From: Pseudomonas plecoglossicida NBRC 103162 = DSM 15088
Lineage (GTDB): Bacteria > Pseudomonadota > Gammaproteobacteria > Pseudomonadales > Pseudomonadaceae
Reading direction: 5' to 3'
Assembly (NCBI RefSeq): GCF_000730665.1
Contig: NZ_BBIV01000023.1
Coordinates: 1 to 64,000, forward strand
Length of the DNA: 64,000 bases
Shown here: one piece after another, positions 8,587-17,633 of the stretch
How the letters are laid out: every line of letters begins with the position of its first letter
Numbering within the stretch: the stretch's first letter is position 1
Notes under the pieces: generated by a model
Databases searched by the model: none
What the model was told of the DNA's origin: nothing
What the model saw: only the letters and a program-made list of their open reading frames with translations
Translations under genes and position numbers: made by a program

Positions 8587-9102
8587 TTAGAAATTGTCAG
8601 TGGAGGTGAACACGCCGACCCGCAGGCCTTCGGCAGTGTAGATCTCGCGGCCGTCAACGCTGACCGAGCCATCGGCGATGGCCATGTTCAGCTTGCCCTT
8701 CAGGACGCGCTTGATGTGAATGTTGTAGGTGACTTTCTTGGCGCTAGGCAATACCTGGCCAAAGAATTTCACTTCACCCGAACCCAGGGCGCGGCCACGG
8801 CCTGGCAGACCCTGCCAGCCGAGGAAGAAGCCGACCAGCTGCCACATGGCATCGAGGCCCAGGCAGCCTGGCATCACCGGGTCGCCTTCGAAGTGGCAGG
8901 CGAAGAACCACAGGTCCGGGGTGATATCCAGCTCGGCGACCAATTCACCTTTGCCGTACTTGCCGCCTTCTTCGCTGATATGGGTGATGCGATCGACCAT
9001 CAGCATGTTCGGCGCGGGCAGTTGCGCATTACCTGGGCCGAACAGCTCACCGCGACTGCAGCGCAGCAGGTCTTCCCGAGTAAAGGCGTGTTGTTTGGTC
9101 AT
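8587..9102 (-). CDS. fabA: 3-hydroxydecanoyl-ACP dehydratase/isomerase
   Basis: A 171-residue hot-dog enzyme that dehydrates 3-hydroxydecanoyl-ACP and isomerises trans-2- to cis-3-decenoyl-ACP, the branch point to unsaturated fatty acids. The active-site His is in FACHFEGDPVMPGCLGLD with the paired Asp in GLDAMWQL. First gene of the fabA-fabB operon, with its promoter in the 9103-9310 gap. Confidence 0.98.
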   Translation of the reverse strand: MTKQHAFTREDLLRCSRGELFGPGNAQLPAPNMLMVDRITHISEEGGKYGKGELVAELDITPDLWFFACHFEGDPVMPGCLGLDAMWQLVGFFLGWQGLPGRGRALGSGEVKFFGQVLPSAKKVTYNIHIKRVLKGKLNMAIADGSVSVDGREIYTAEGLRVGVFTSTDNF

Positions 9103-9310
9103 GCGAGCTCCTCAATAACCCCCTGTGGCAGGGGATGAATCTTCCCGGCCAACCCGGCATCTCTCCGAGCGGCAGCCTACAGGTAGACTATTGCGTTGTG
9201 GTGAAAGTCACAGCGCACCTGGCTAAAGAAGTACAGGTGTGCACTGAAACGTCTATTTTCAGGGCCGACGAAGGTCCTGTCCAGTCCTTAAGACTGCCGC
9301 ACTTTAGCAT

Positions 9311-11236
9311 TTATCGCCAGTCGCGGCTGTCTGGCCGGGTCAACCAGCGCTGTAGAACCCGCTGCAGGTCGGTGCGGCGGAACGGTTTGCTCAGATAATC
9401 GTTCATGCCTGCGGCCAGGCAACGTTCGCGCTCGCCCTGCAGCGCGTTGGCGGTCAGGGCGATGATCGGTAGATGGCCGGCCCCAGGCAACTGGCGAATG
9501 CGCCGGGTAGCCTCGTAGCCATCGACGTGGGGCAGACGGCAGTCCATCAATACGGCGGAAAAACGCTGCTGGCTGACCTGGTCGACTGCCTGCAGCCCGT
9601 CATGGGCGACGCTGACCTCAAGGCCCAGGCTGCGCAACATGGCCTCGATGACGCTTTGATTGACCGGATTGTCCTCCACCAGCAGGATGCGTTCGCCCTC
9701 GGCCATCGGCTCCGGCTCCAGCGCGCTGCCCGGCAAGGCTGCTGGCGCTGTCTTGGCCAGGGTCAGTGGCATTTCCAGGGTAAAGGTCGAGCCCAGGCCT
9801 TCGCGGCTTTCGCCGCGCAACTTGCCGCCCATGCGCTCGGCCAGGGTACGGGCGATCGACAGGCCCAGGCCGGTACCGCCATAGCGCCGGGAAATCGAGC
9901 TGTCGGCCTGCTGGAAGGCGACGAACATCATCTCCAGGCGTTCGTTGTCGATCCCGATGCCGGTGTCGCGCACGCTGCAGGTGAACCACAGTTGCTGCCG
10001 ATCCAGTGCTTGCCAGCGTGCCTCCACCTGGATCTCGCCGCGTTCGGTGAATTTCAGCGCATTGCCGACCAGGTTCAGCAGCACCTGGCGGATCCGCGTA
10101 GGGTCGCCTGCCACCTGCAACCGCTCGGCGCCGGCTGGCAGTTGCAGGTGCAGCGCGAGGCCGCGCTGCTGGGCGCTGTGCTGGAACGACTGGACGCTGC
10201 TGGCGATCAGTTCGCCCAGGTTGAAGTCGATGTGCTCCAGCTCCAGGGCAGTGCGTTCGATACGCGAAAAATCGAGGATGTCGTTGATCACCTTGAGCAG
10301 GTGGCCGGTGGACTCGCTGGCCACTGCCGTGTAGTCGGCCTGTTCGCTGGTCAACTGGGTGGTTTCCAGCAGTTGCAGCATGCCGAGGACGCCGTTCATC
10401 GGCGTGCGCAGCTCGTGGCTCATCATGGCCAGGAACTCCGATTTGGCGCCGTTGGCCTGCTCGGCTTCCTCGCGGGCCTGGATCAGTTGGGCGATCGCGC
10501 GCTTCTGTTCGACGCTGGCCTGCTCCAGGGCGCTGGCCAGGTTGTTGATGTGTTTGGCCAGGTGGCCCAGTTCGCTGTCGTCGACCACCGGCAGCGGCGC
10601 GTCGTACTCACCCTGCTGGATGGCCTTGACCGCGTGGCCCATGTCGCTGATCGGCTTGGCCAGGCTCATCGCCAGGCGGCGGGCGAGCAGGAAGGTGAAC
10701 AGCAGGGCGAACAGGGCCAGGATCCCGGCCTTGATCACGATCTCCTGCTGGCGCTGGCTGAATGCATCGTCCGACATGCCGACGATGACCCGCCCCAGGT
10801 AGTCGTCGCCGATGGACGGTGGCGCTGCCTTGCCTTGCTGGAGGAAGTCGTTGTCCAGGCGTATCTGCTGCAGGCGAATCGGCGCCTGGAACACTTCCAC
10901 CCGCTGCGCCCGGTTGCTGCTCTCATCGGACTGCTCGACGTACACCAGGATATGGTTGCGGCTGTCCTGCACTTCGAGAAAACGCACATGGGGAATGCTC
11001 AAGGTGGCGCGCATCAGGCCTTCGAGCACTTCGTTGTTGCCGGAGATCACCCCGTATTCGGAGGCCGGCGCCAGCTGGTTGGCGATCAGTTGCCCGGTGT
11101 GGTTGAGCTCCTGGCGCAAATCCTGGATGCGCACGAAGGTGAAGAAGCTGATCAGCAGCAACGTCAACAGCAGCGCAGGGCCGAGGCTGATGATCTGGGT
11201 GCGGGTATGGATGTCCCAGCTCAGGCGTTTGCTCAT
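9311..11236 (-). CDS. Hybrid sensor histidine kinase/response regulator
   Basis: A 641-residue membrane kinase. Domains in order: TM1 about 17-37; a periplasmic loop of about 130 residues; TM2 about 167-188; HAMP about 190-240; HisKA with phospho-acceptor His274 in MMSHELRTPMNG; HATPase with DTGIGID and GGTGLGLSIA; then a receiver domain with phospho-Asp565 in VLMDCRLPHVDGY. It ends directly after the receiver with no Hpt domain, so phosphate must pass to a separate Hpt protein. Position beside fabA matches P. aeruginosa PA1611, a hybrid kinase reported to interact with RetS; this equivalence is inferred from context. It overlaps the upstream periplasmic-protein gene by four bases and is the last gene of a three-gene operon. 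Confidence 0.93.
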   Translation of the reverse strand: MSKRLSWDIHTRTQIISLGPALLLTLLLISFFTFVRIQDLRQELNHTGQLIANQLAPASEYGVISGNNEVLEGLMRATLSIPHVRFLEVQDSRNHILVYVEQSDESSNRAQRVEVFQAPIRLQQIRLDNDFLQQGKAAPPSIGDDYLGRVIVGMSDDAFSQRQQEIVIKAGILALFALLFTFLLARRLAMSLAKPISDMGHAVKAIQQGEYDAPLPVVDDSELGHLAKHINNLASALEQASVEQKRAIAQLIQAREEAEQANGAKSEFLAMMSHELRTPMNGVLGMLQLLETTQLTSEQADYTAVASESTGHLLKVINDILDFSRIERTALELEHIDFNLGELIASSVQSFQHSAQQRGLALHLQLPAGAERLQVAGDPTRIRQVLLNLVGNALKFTERGEIQVEARWQALDRQQLWFTCSVRDTGIGIDNERLEMMFVAFQQADSSISRRYGGTGLGLSIARTLAERMGGKLRGESREGLGSTFTLEMPLTLAKTAPAALPGSALEPEPMAEGERILLVEDNPVNQSVIEAMLRSLGLEVSVAHDGLQAVDQVSQQRFSAVLMDCRLPHVDGYEATRRIRQLPGAGHLPIIALTANALQGERERCLAAGMNDYLSKPFRRTDLQRVLQRWLTRPDSRDWR

Positions 11237-12123
11237 GGGGTGGGCTCTCCTGCTGCCAAGGTCTTGGCAGCGGCCTTCGGATCGATCGGTTCAAGGCCCA
11301 GGGCACGTGCCACCTGCTGATTGCCGCTGACCCCGAAACGCTTCGGGTAGAGGCTGCGCGGCCAACGCGCGGGCGGGTGGTCGAGCAGGTGGTCGAGCAC
11401 CTGCAGCCAGTCGTCCTGGTCGCTGTAGGTGCTGGCTAGGGCGCCGGCGCGGACGAAGCCCGCGTTCGGCCCGATCAGCGCCATCTGCCGGCCGTAACTG
11501 CTGAGCAGCACATTTTTCGCGGTCTTGGAGTTGTACAGGTCGGGGTCGTCGAGGCCCAGCAGCACATCACTGTTGCCCAGCAGATGCTGCAAGGGCCGGC
11601 TGTCGCGCTGGTCAGGCCAGTCCTGGGCGACGATCTCCAGGCCAAGCGGACGGGCCGCCAGGCGCAGCTCTTCGAGCAGGAAGTGGCTGTGCTCGCCGTA
11701 CAGCACGCCAATGCGCTGCGCCTCTGGCAGCAGGTAGCGGGCCAGGCGCAGCTGTCGGGCCAGGGGCGGGTCACTCCAGAGCAGGGTCAGGTACGCGGGG
11801 CGCGACTTTCCCAGGCGTTGCTCGGCCTGTACCCGGCTGATGCGCATGGCCAGGGCGGGCGGCCCGGCGGCTTCGCCCAGGCGCCACTCCAGCGCGGCGC
11901 TGTCGAGCAATACCAGGCGCAGGTCGGCCTTGAGCTGGCTGGGGCGCGGCAGTTCGGCGACGGTACTGAACCGCACCTGGTCCAGACTGCGACGGCTTTC
12001 AAGGGCCGTGGCGAAGCTGCGTATGCCGGGCTGGTCTTCGCCACCGACCACCAGGATTTCGCTGGCGGACAGCGAACCCAGTGGCCACAGGCTGAACAGC
12101 AACAGGCACAGCAGGCGGACCAT
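11233..12123 (-). CDS. Periplasmic ABC-type substrate-binding-like protein
   Basis: A 296-residue exported protein. Residues 1-20 form a signal peptide (hydrophobic LLCLLLFSLWPLG, cleavage near SLSA). The rest resembles the two-lobed binding proteins of the ABC_sub_bind type: a Rossmann-like first lobe beginning ILVVGGEDQPG and a second with RIGVLYGEHSHFLLEEL, DVLLGLDDPDLYN and KNVLLSSYGRQMALIGPNAGFVRAGALAS-type sequence. No ABC permease or ATPase is nearby; instead it is sandwiched between a TonB receptor gene (1-bp TGATG overlap) and a hybrid kinase gene (4-bp overlap). A role as ligand-presenting partner of the kinase is inferred from this arrangement. Confidence 0.75.
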   Translation of the reverse strand: MVRLLCLLLFSLWPLGSLSASEILVVGGEDQPGIRSFATALESRRSLDQVRFSTVAELPRPSQLKADLRLVLLDSAALEWRLGEAAGPPALAMRISRVQAEQRLGKSRPAYLTLLWSDPPLARQLRLARYLLPEAQRIGVLYGEHSHFLLEELRLAARPLGLEIVAQDWPDQRDSRPLQHLLGNSDVLLGLDDPDLYNSKTAKNVLLSSYGRQMALIGPNAGFVRAGALASTYSDQDDWLQVLDHLLDHPPARWPRSLYPKRFGVSGNQQVARALGLEPIDPKAAAKTLAAGEPTP

Positions 12124-14270
12124 CAGAACTCCAGCTCCGCGCTCACGCTCAGGCGGTGGCGGCTGTCATAGCGGTTCTGGGCGCTGGTGATCGGCTCGTC
12201 ATCCAGGCGTTGTTGCCACAGGGTGGCCAGCTCCAGGGTACTGCCCTGGATGCGAAAGCGCTTGGCCAGACGCAGGTCGAGGCGCTCGTAGCGATAGTCG
12301 TTGAGATCAGCGTCGGCATAGTAGAACAGCCCACTCGACCAACCGTCGCCCCATTCGCGCATCCAGCCGGCAGAGCCACTGTTGCTGGCGGTGTTGGCGC
12401 TGTCGGCAGGGTTGCTGGCCCAGGCGTCGACATAGGCGTAGGTGAGGCGCAGGCGGTCGCGGCGGCTCGCACGCCAGTCCAACTGGGCTTCGCTGCCGCT
12501 GAAGCGCGCCTTGTTGGCATTGCTGGCAATATACTGGTTGTTGCGCAGGGGCTCGCTGATCATGCCGGTGATCTCGTCATAGAACAGCTTCACGTCCATG
12601 TTCAGGTCGATGTCGCTGAACTGGCCGTTGTAGCCCAGCTCGCGCGAGCGCATGCGTTCCTGGTCGAGGTCCCCGGGGCCACGGGTCTTGACGAAGTATT
12701 CGCCGTGCTGCTGGCCGAAGGCATTGGGGGTCAGGTTCTTGACCGTGTAGCTCCAGTTGACGTTGTTCTCGAACATGTCCGGTGAACGCACCGCCTCGGA
12801 GTACACGGCGCGCAGGCCATGGCGTGGGGTGATCAGGTAGTTCACCGCCACGCGCGGGGTCAGGGAGCTTCCGGACAACTTCGAGTCCTCGAACATCGCG
12901 CCGCCCTGCAGGATCCAGTGCTCGTCGACACGCCATTCGAGCTGGCCGAACAGCCGCCAGGTCTGGTCGTCGATGCTGCCGTCGAAGTAGGTCTGCGAGT
13001 CGGCGCGATCATAGCGCAAGTTCATGCCGCTGAGCAGGCGCAGGTTGTCGGTGAGGCTCAGGGTGTCCTGGATTTCCAGGTCGTAGCGGGTTTCCCGGGT
13101 GCTCTGGTCGACATCGCCGCACACCACCTGGCGACCGCCCAGGTTGTTCCACTGGTTCTTGATTGTCTCGACCAGCGCCTGCTCTTCGGGGTTGCTGCTG
13201 CTGGGCGGATTGTTGGCCCGGCGTGCGACCTGCTCGGCGAAATTCGGGTTCAGTTGCCACAGCCGGGTCAGCTCCGGGCTGAACGACAACGCCGCGTCGC
13301 AGGCGCGCCAGACCTGCTGGCGGTCGAAGTGCTGGGCCGAGCCCTGGACGTACAGGCTGTGCTCGGGGTTGAAGTCGATGTTCCAGCGCATCGAGCCGGC
13401 ATAGTCCTTGGCATTGACGTCGGCGTTGTCGCCGCTTTCGGTGACGAAGGGGAACACCGGCTGGTAGGTGTACGGGCGCTGGTTGCTGCCTTCCTTGGCC
13501 GCCAGTTGCCATTCCAGGGTCTGGTTCGGTGCCAGGACATGGCTGACGCTGAGGTTGAAGCGGTTCAGGCGGCGGCTGTCGCGGTAGTCCTGGCCGAACT
13601 GGTTTTCATCGAAACCGTCATCCTTCTGGCCCGACACCGAAAGCCGCAGGTCGCCGCCGTCCCAGCCCAGGCCGTGGCTGAGGTAGTAGTCGTCGATGCC
13701 GTCCTCGCCCCGGGTCAGCTTCATGCGGGTGCCATGGCTGTCGGCCGGGTTGCGGGTCAGGATGTTGACCACCGCCATCAGCGCGTTGGCGCCATAGCTG
13801 ACGGTGTTGGGGCCGCGGAATACCTCGATGCGCTCGATGTCCTCCAGCGCCACCGGGATATCGCTCCAGTCCACCGTCGCCAGTCCGGCACGGTACACCG
13901 AGCGGCCGTCGATCAGCACCTGCATGCGCCGTGCTTCGTTGACGTTGGTGCCGTGGTAGTTGACGGTCGGCTGGTTGCCGGCGCCGTAGCCGATCATCAT
14001 GCCCGGCACCAGACGCAGCAAGTCAGGGATGTCGCGGGCACCGCTGGCGCGGATCAGTTCGCTGTCGAGCACGGTCATGCTGCCCGGTACCGCGGCCGGG
14101 GATTGTTTCAGCCGCGTGGCGGTCAGAACCTGCGGCAGGTCGGCGTTGTCGATGAACAAGTCGTCGGCCACGGCCTGGCCGCCAAGCAGGGCGCTCAGCA
14201 GCAACAGGCGAGGATAGGGGGGCGAGCCAGGAAACACGATACGGCCTTGTATCAGAGTTGAAGCGGGCAT
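12123..14270 (-). CDS. TonB-dependent outer-membrane receptor
   Basis: A 715-residue receptor. A signal region (about residues 1-36, with LLLLSALLGGQAVA) is followed by a plug domain: LPQVLTATRLKQSPAAVPGS as TonB-box-like start, ARDIPDLLRLVPGM, IERIEVFRGPNTVSYGANALMAVVNIL. A long beta-barrel follows, ending in the aromatic C-terminal residue (SAELEF) used for outer-membrane insertion. The substrate is unknown; the sequence looks more like the colicin-I/vitamin B12-type receptors than siderophore receptors with signalling extensions. The start at 14270 (MPASTLIQ) is chosen because the upstream in-frame extension is not signal-like. It is first in an operon with the periplasmic protein and kinase. 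Confidence 0.88.
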   Translation of the reverse strand: MPASTLIQGRIVFPGSPPYPRLLLLSALLGGQAVADDLFIDNADLPQVLTATRLKQSPAAVPGSMTVLDSELIRASGARDIPDLLRLVPGMMIGYGAGNQPTVNYHGTNVNEARRMQVLIDGRSVYRAGLATVDWSDIPVALEDIERIEVFRGPNTVSYGANALMAVVNILTRNPADSHGTRMKLTRGEDGIDDYYLSHGLGWDGGDLRLSVSGQKDDGFDENQFGQDYRDSRRLNRFNLSVSHVLAPNQTLEWQLAAKEGSNQRPYTYQPVFPFVTESGDNADVNAKDYAGSMRWNIDFNPEHSLYVQGSAQHFDRQQVWRACDAALSFSPELTRLWQLNPNFAEQVARRANNPPSSSNPEEQALVETIKNQWNNLGGRQVVCGDVDQSTRETRYDLEIQDTLSLTDNLRLLSGMNLRYDRADSQTYFDGSIDDQTWRLFGQLEWRVDEHWILQGGAMFEDSKLSGSSLTPRVAVNYLITPRHGLRAVYSEAVRSPDMFENNVNWSYTVKNLTPNAFGQQHGEYFVKTRGPGDLDQERMRSRELGYNGQFSDIDLNMDVKLFYDEITGMISEPLRNNQYIASNANKARFSGSEAQLDWRASRRDRLRLTYAYVDAWASNPADSANTASNSGSAGWMREWGDGWSSGLFYYADADLNDYRYERLDLRLAKRFRIQGSTLELATLWQQRLDDEPITSAQNRYDSRHRLSVSAELEF

Positions 14271-14393
14271 GTTAACCGACCATGGGGGTTTTACCAGCCG
14301 TATCCAATTCGCCGGCCCTGCCTCTGGTTCTGAAGCAGGCGCGCCGTATAATGACCGGGTCGCCACTTAACTTATGGCTTTAACGGATTGAAT

Positions 14394-15419
14394 ATGACTG
14401 AACAGCAACCTGTTGCAGTTCTGGGAGGCGGCAGCTTCGGCACCGCCGTGGCGAACCTGCTGGCCGAAAATGGTGTGCCGGTGCGCCAATGGATGCGCGA
14501 CCCCGAGCAGGCCGAGGCGATGCGCGTCAATCGCGAGAATCCGCGCTACCTCAAAGGTATCCGCCTGCACGATGGCGTCGAACCGGTCAACGACCTGTTG
14601 GCGACCTTGCAGTCCAGTGATCTGATCTTCGTTGCATTGCCCTCCAGCGCTCTGCGCAGCGTGCTGGCCCCGCATGCCGAGCTGCTGCGTGGCAAGTGCC
14701 TGGTCAGCCTGACCAAGGGCATCGAGGCGCAGAGCTTCAAGCTGATGAGCCAGATTCTCGAAGAAATCGCCCCCCAGGCGCGCATCGGCGTGCTGTCGGG
14801 CCCGAACCTGGCCCGCGAGATCGCCGAGCACGCGCTGACCGCCACGGTGGTCGCCAGCGAGGACGAAGCGCTCTGCCAGCGTGTGCAGGCCGTGCTGCAC
14901 GGGCGTACGTTTCGTGTCTATGCCAGTGCCGACCGTTTTGGCGTCGAGCTGGGCGGCGCGCTGAAGAACGTCTACGCCATCATCGCCGGCATGGCGGTGG
15001 CGCTGGGCATGGGCGAGAACACCAAGAGCATGCTGATCACCCGCGCCCTGGCCGAGATGACTCGCTTCGCGGTGAGCCAGGGCGCCAACCCCATGACGTT
15101 CCTGGGCCTGGCCGGCGTCGGTGACCTGATCGTCACCTGCTCCTCGCCCAAGAGCCGCAACTACCAGGTCGGCCATGCGCTCGGCCAGGGCCTGAGCCTG
15201 GAAGAGGCCGTCAACCGCCTGGGCGAGGTGGCCGAAGGGGTCAACACGATCAAGGTGCTCAAGGCCAAGGCCGAGCAAGTACAGGTCTACATGCCGCTGG
15301 TGGCCGGCCTGCACGCCATCCTGTTCGAAGGCCGCACGCTCAACCAGGTGATCGAGCGCCTGATGCGTGCAGAGCCCAAGACTGACGTCGACTTCATTTC
15401 CACCAGCGGTTTCAACTGA
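14394..15419 (+). CDS. gpsA: Glycerol-3-phosphate dehydrogenase [NAD(P)+]
   Basis: A 341-residue enzyme that reduces dihydroxyacetone phosphate to sn-glycerol-3-phosphate for phospholipid synthesis. The N-terminal dinucleotide motif VLGGGSFGTAVA is at residues 9-20; the catalytic Lys is in ELGGALKNVYAI and the substrate-binding region is LAGVGDLIVTCSSPKSRN. Start at the ATG 14394; an upstream TTG would add two residues only. It is followed closely by DUF4389 and sixA genes on the same strand, the usual Pseudomonas order. Confidence 0.97.
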   Translation: MTEQQPVAVLGGGSFGTAVANLLAENGVPVRQWMRDPEQAEAMRVNRENPRYLKGIRLHDGVEPVNDLLATLQSSDLIFVALPSSALRSVLAPHAELLRGKCLVSLTKGIEAQSFKLMSQILEEIAPQARIGVLSGPNLAREIAEHALTATVVASEDEALCQRVQAVLHGRTFRVYASADRFGVELGGALKNVYAIIAGMAVALGMGENTKSMLITRALAEMTRFAVSQGANPMTFLGLAGVGDLIVTCSSPKSRNYQVGHALGQGLSLEEAVNRLGEVAEGVNTIKVLKAKAEQVQVYMPLVAGLHAILFEGRTLNQVIERLMRAEPKTDVDFISTSGFN

Positions 15420-15446
15420 TCCCGCTCAATGAGCAAGGAGCAAGAC

Positions 15447-15794
15447 ATGAACGATACCCCCGAGCGCGCCCAGCGCGAGTCGATCATCCTGCGGGTGCTG
15501 TGGATGGTGGTGTTTCTGATCATCTGGCAACTGGCCGAGATTCTGTTGGGCGGCCTGGTATTGGTGCAACTGATCTACCGCCTGATCTACGGCGCGCCAA
15601 GTGCCAGCCTGATGAACTTCGGCGACAGCCTGAGCCAGTACCTGGCGCAGATCGGTCGCTTCGGCACTTTCCATACTGATACCAAACCCTGGCCATTCGC
15701 CGACTGGCCGGCCCCGCGTGCGCCGGAAGGCGAAACCCCGCACGCCGTGGCCCCGGCGCCGCATCCGGTGCGTGACGAGGAGCCGAAACTGTGA
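15447..15794 (+). CDS. DUF4389 domain membrane protein
   Basis: A 115-residue protein with one long or two short hydrophobic segments (ILRVLWMVVFLIIWQLAEILLGG and VLVQLIYRLIYG, about residues 13-48), then the LMNFGDSLSQYLAQIGRFGTF region of DUF4389 and a Pro-rich cytoplasmic tail. Function unknown. AAGGAG at 15435-15440 fits the ATG at 15447 better than the ATG at 15429. Its stop overlaps the sixA start by four bases. Confidence 0.85.
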   Translation: MNDTPERAQRESIILRVLWMVVFLIIWQLAEILLGGLVLVQLIYRLIYGAPSASLMNFGDSLSQYLAQIGRFGTFHTDTKPWPFADWPAPRAPEGETPHAVAPAPHPVRDEEPKL

Positions 15795-16243
15795 AGCTGT
15801 GGGTGTTGCGCCACGGTGAAGCGGAGCCACGGGCCAACAGCGATGCCGAGCGGCGCTTGACCGCCCATGGCCGCGAACAGGTGCTGCACAGCGCGGCGCG
15901 GCTGCTCGGGCAGCCCTTGCAGGCGATCATCGCCAGCCCGTATGTGCGGGCCCAGCAGACGGCGGCGCTGGTGCATGACACGCTGGGGTTCGTCGAGCCG
16001 GTGCGCACTGTGTCCTGGTTAACACCGGACAGTGACGTGCGTGAGGTGATCGATGAAATCGGACGGTTTGGGCTGGAGCATGTGTTGCTGGTCAGTCATC
16101 AGCCATTGGTGAGTTGCCTGGTGGGAATGCTGAGCGAGGGGCATCGTCAGGGGCCGGGGATGGGGACGGCGTGTTTGGCGGAGCTTGAAGGTGATTTTGG
16201 GCTGGTTGGTTCGATGAGCTTGTGCGGCGTGTATAACTCATGA
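15791..16243 (+). CDS. sixA: Phosphohistidine phosphatase SixA
   Basis: A 150-residue histidine phosphatase with the RHG motif at the N-terminus (VLRHGEAEP, His8), the second-arm Arg in ASPYVRAQQTA and a His in LLVSHQPLVS. SixA dephosphorylates phosphohistidine in Hpt domains and in the nitrogen phosphotransferase system. Overlaps the DUF4389 gene by four bases, so the two are coupled. It is the last gene before the AT-richer accessory patch. Confidence 0.93.
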   Translation: MKLWVLRHGEAEPRANSDAERRLTAHGREQVLHSAARLLGQPLQAIIASPYVRAQQTAALVHDTLGFVEPVRTVSWLTPDSDVREVIDEIGRFGLEHVLLVSHQPLVSCLVGMLSEGHRQGPGMGTACLAELEGDFGLVGSMSLCGVYNS

Positions 16244-16553
16244 CACCTCCCCCACGGCTGTCACTTTGGATGTGCGACAAAGGGCGCGAGGTATTCGCGG
16301 CCCTTTGTCGCAACTACGTTGTCGGCTGACGACGTGGCCTGTATCGGGCGCTGTTCAAGCACGACTGAATAGGTACCAAGTCGGTTCAGTTGTCGAAATT
16401 GCAATCAAGTTGAACAACCATTCTCTCTGGGCAGCGTTCAAGCGGATCAAGTACTTAAAGGGTAATCGGCGAAGTACGTGAAGGCGTTGCGCCGCTTCCT
16501 TGTTTTTGTTCGGGTTGAGGCAGGCATCTCGCAACGCCTGATACTCGAAATGT
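16244..16553. other. Intergenic stretch at the start of the AT-richer patch
   Basis: About 310 bp with no convincing gene. It holds a perfect 13-bp inverted repeat (see the separate entry) and then sequence with clearly more A and T than its left neighbours. Short open frames here (for example at 16266-16481) have no ribosome site and no recognisable product. Confidence 0.5.
16273..16312. repeat. Perfect 13-bp inverted repeat after sixA
   Basis: TGCGACAAAGGGC at 16273-16285 is the exact reverse complement of 16300-16312, with a 14-base spacer. No T-run follows, so it is not a classical terminator. It could be an uncommon REP class or the scar of an insertion; it marks the step from GC-rich core to the AT-richer patch. 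Confidence 0.7.
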
Positions 16554-17456
16554 TCAGGCTTCCCAACAAATTGAATGGATATTTACGGTTGATGGGCCAT
16601 CGTTCGAATGATCATTGTGGGCTGAAAAAAGTGCGCGGAAGTGGTCCGTGCCAGTTTGCGGATGAGCCCCTGTTGGTATGGTGATTACTATACTGCTGGC
16701 GCTGATGGGGACGCTGACTGTATCTGTATGTTGCCCACTGCCGGGAATGAACCACATGGTAAACAACTGCATCGTCAGTCGTTTTGATGCGACGACATTA
16801 AATCGAATGGTAATTGTCAGCTGCCTTGCTAGAGGGGTGGGAAGCTTTGGTAGGTGGACCCAAAGGCTGCTGATGACGACCGGTGGGTTTGCGTGAAAGT
16901 CAATAAAATTGAGTGCGCGCTGCTGTCCGTTGGCGATGATTTGTGCACTGGAAGACATCGACTTAGTTGAAAACTCCAGTTGGGCGCCCGAGGGCAGTGG
17001 GTTAAGGATGTTGTCTGTAAACCTGTGACCGACAGGCAGACCTGAAAAGTCTTCGCACACCTGCCGTGGCAGAATCCGTAGCGGGAGAGCAGGGGATGGC
17101 ACTGGCGTGCCACCCGTTGCACGGGTAACCAGGTACTTGACCTCTACCGACGTATTCGCGTAAGCGTCCACTTGCGCCTTGGGCACAATGAAGTTCTGCT
17201 GAACCAGAGCATTCACACGCTGTGGTGACGATGCATTGGCACCAAACTGCATGACGATCATATCCCCAATGGCCATGCCTTGGTACGCAGCGACGTAGAC
17301 TGGCAGCCCTGTACCGGGCACATCGTTGGGTGGGAGCTGGTTTCCGGGTGCCAAGGGGATGGTAGGAACAAGCAGCACCAGATCTATCACTTTTCGGACA
17401 TGGAACGCCAGTGGTTGCGATTGCCCAGCGCGAGTTTCTATCGTTGAATGTGACAT
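16554..17456 (-). CDS. Paralog C: shared beta-type N-terminal module with lectin-like C-terminus
   Basis: A 300-residue protein of no recognised family. Residues ~9-125 are the module shared with the genes at 17634-18596 and 19048-19863: RAGQSQPL, then PxIxLxPGxxL, GLPVYVAAYQGMAIGDMIV, SSPQRVNA, FIVPKAQVDAYA, VTRATGG and SPALPLRI. The remainder (CEDFSGLPVGHRF..., then alternating hydrophobic strands to SICWEA) differs from its paralogs and looks like an all-beta jelly-roll or carbohydrate-binding domain; that is inference. No signal peptide. GGGAGGAT is positioned as ribosome site. The upstream region has the element common to all three genes. Composition is AT-richer than the flanks. Confidence 0.8.
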   Translation of the reverse strand: MSHSTIETRAGQSQPLAFHVRKVIDLVLLVPTIPLAPGNQLPPNDVPGTGLPVYVAAYQGMAIGDMIVMQFGANASSPQRVNALVQQNFIVPKAQVDAYANTSVEVKYLVTRATGGTPVPSPALPLRILPRQVCEDFSGLPVGHRFTDNILNPLPSGAQLEFSTKSMSSSAQIIANGQQRALNFIDFHANPPVVISSLWVHLPKLPTPLARQLTITIRFNVVASKRLTMQLFTMWFIPGSGQHTDTVSVPISASSIVITIPTGAHPQTGTDHFRALFSAHNDHSNDGPSTVNIHSICWEA

Positions 17457-17478
17457 TGGCTATCCTCCCTGTTTGATA

Positions 17479-17529
17479 GTCGCAGTATGGTCACGGTGCA
17501 GGGAGGGCGAAACTGGCAAAATTACTAGG
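17479..17529 (-). promoter_or_regulatory. Shared upstream element, copy C
   Basis: In the gene direction: CCTAGTAATTTTGCCAGTT (17529-17511), then exactly 22 nt, then ATACTGCGAC (17488-17479), 22 nt before the start codon. The same two blocks with the same spacing precede the other two paralogs. Confidence 0.65.
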
Positions 17530-17633
17530 TGGGTACGTGGGGTTGTTGGCAGGTCACCACCGACTTCACTGGTCGTTTGTGTTCTCCGCAAGTGCCCAGC
17601 AGCCAGCACCCAGGCGCTGGCTGAAGGTTGGTA

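Noticed and set aside
9103..9310. A possible fatty-acid regulator (DesT-like) site upstream of fabA, around AGTACAGGTGTGCACTG
   Set aside because: The partial symmetry is weak and I could not match it reliably to a known operator.
16266..16684. Two short plus-strand frames at the start of the AT-rich patch
   Set aside because: No ribosome sites, no recognisable product, and the second overlaps the end of paralog C on the opposite strand.
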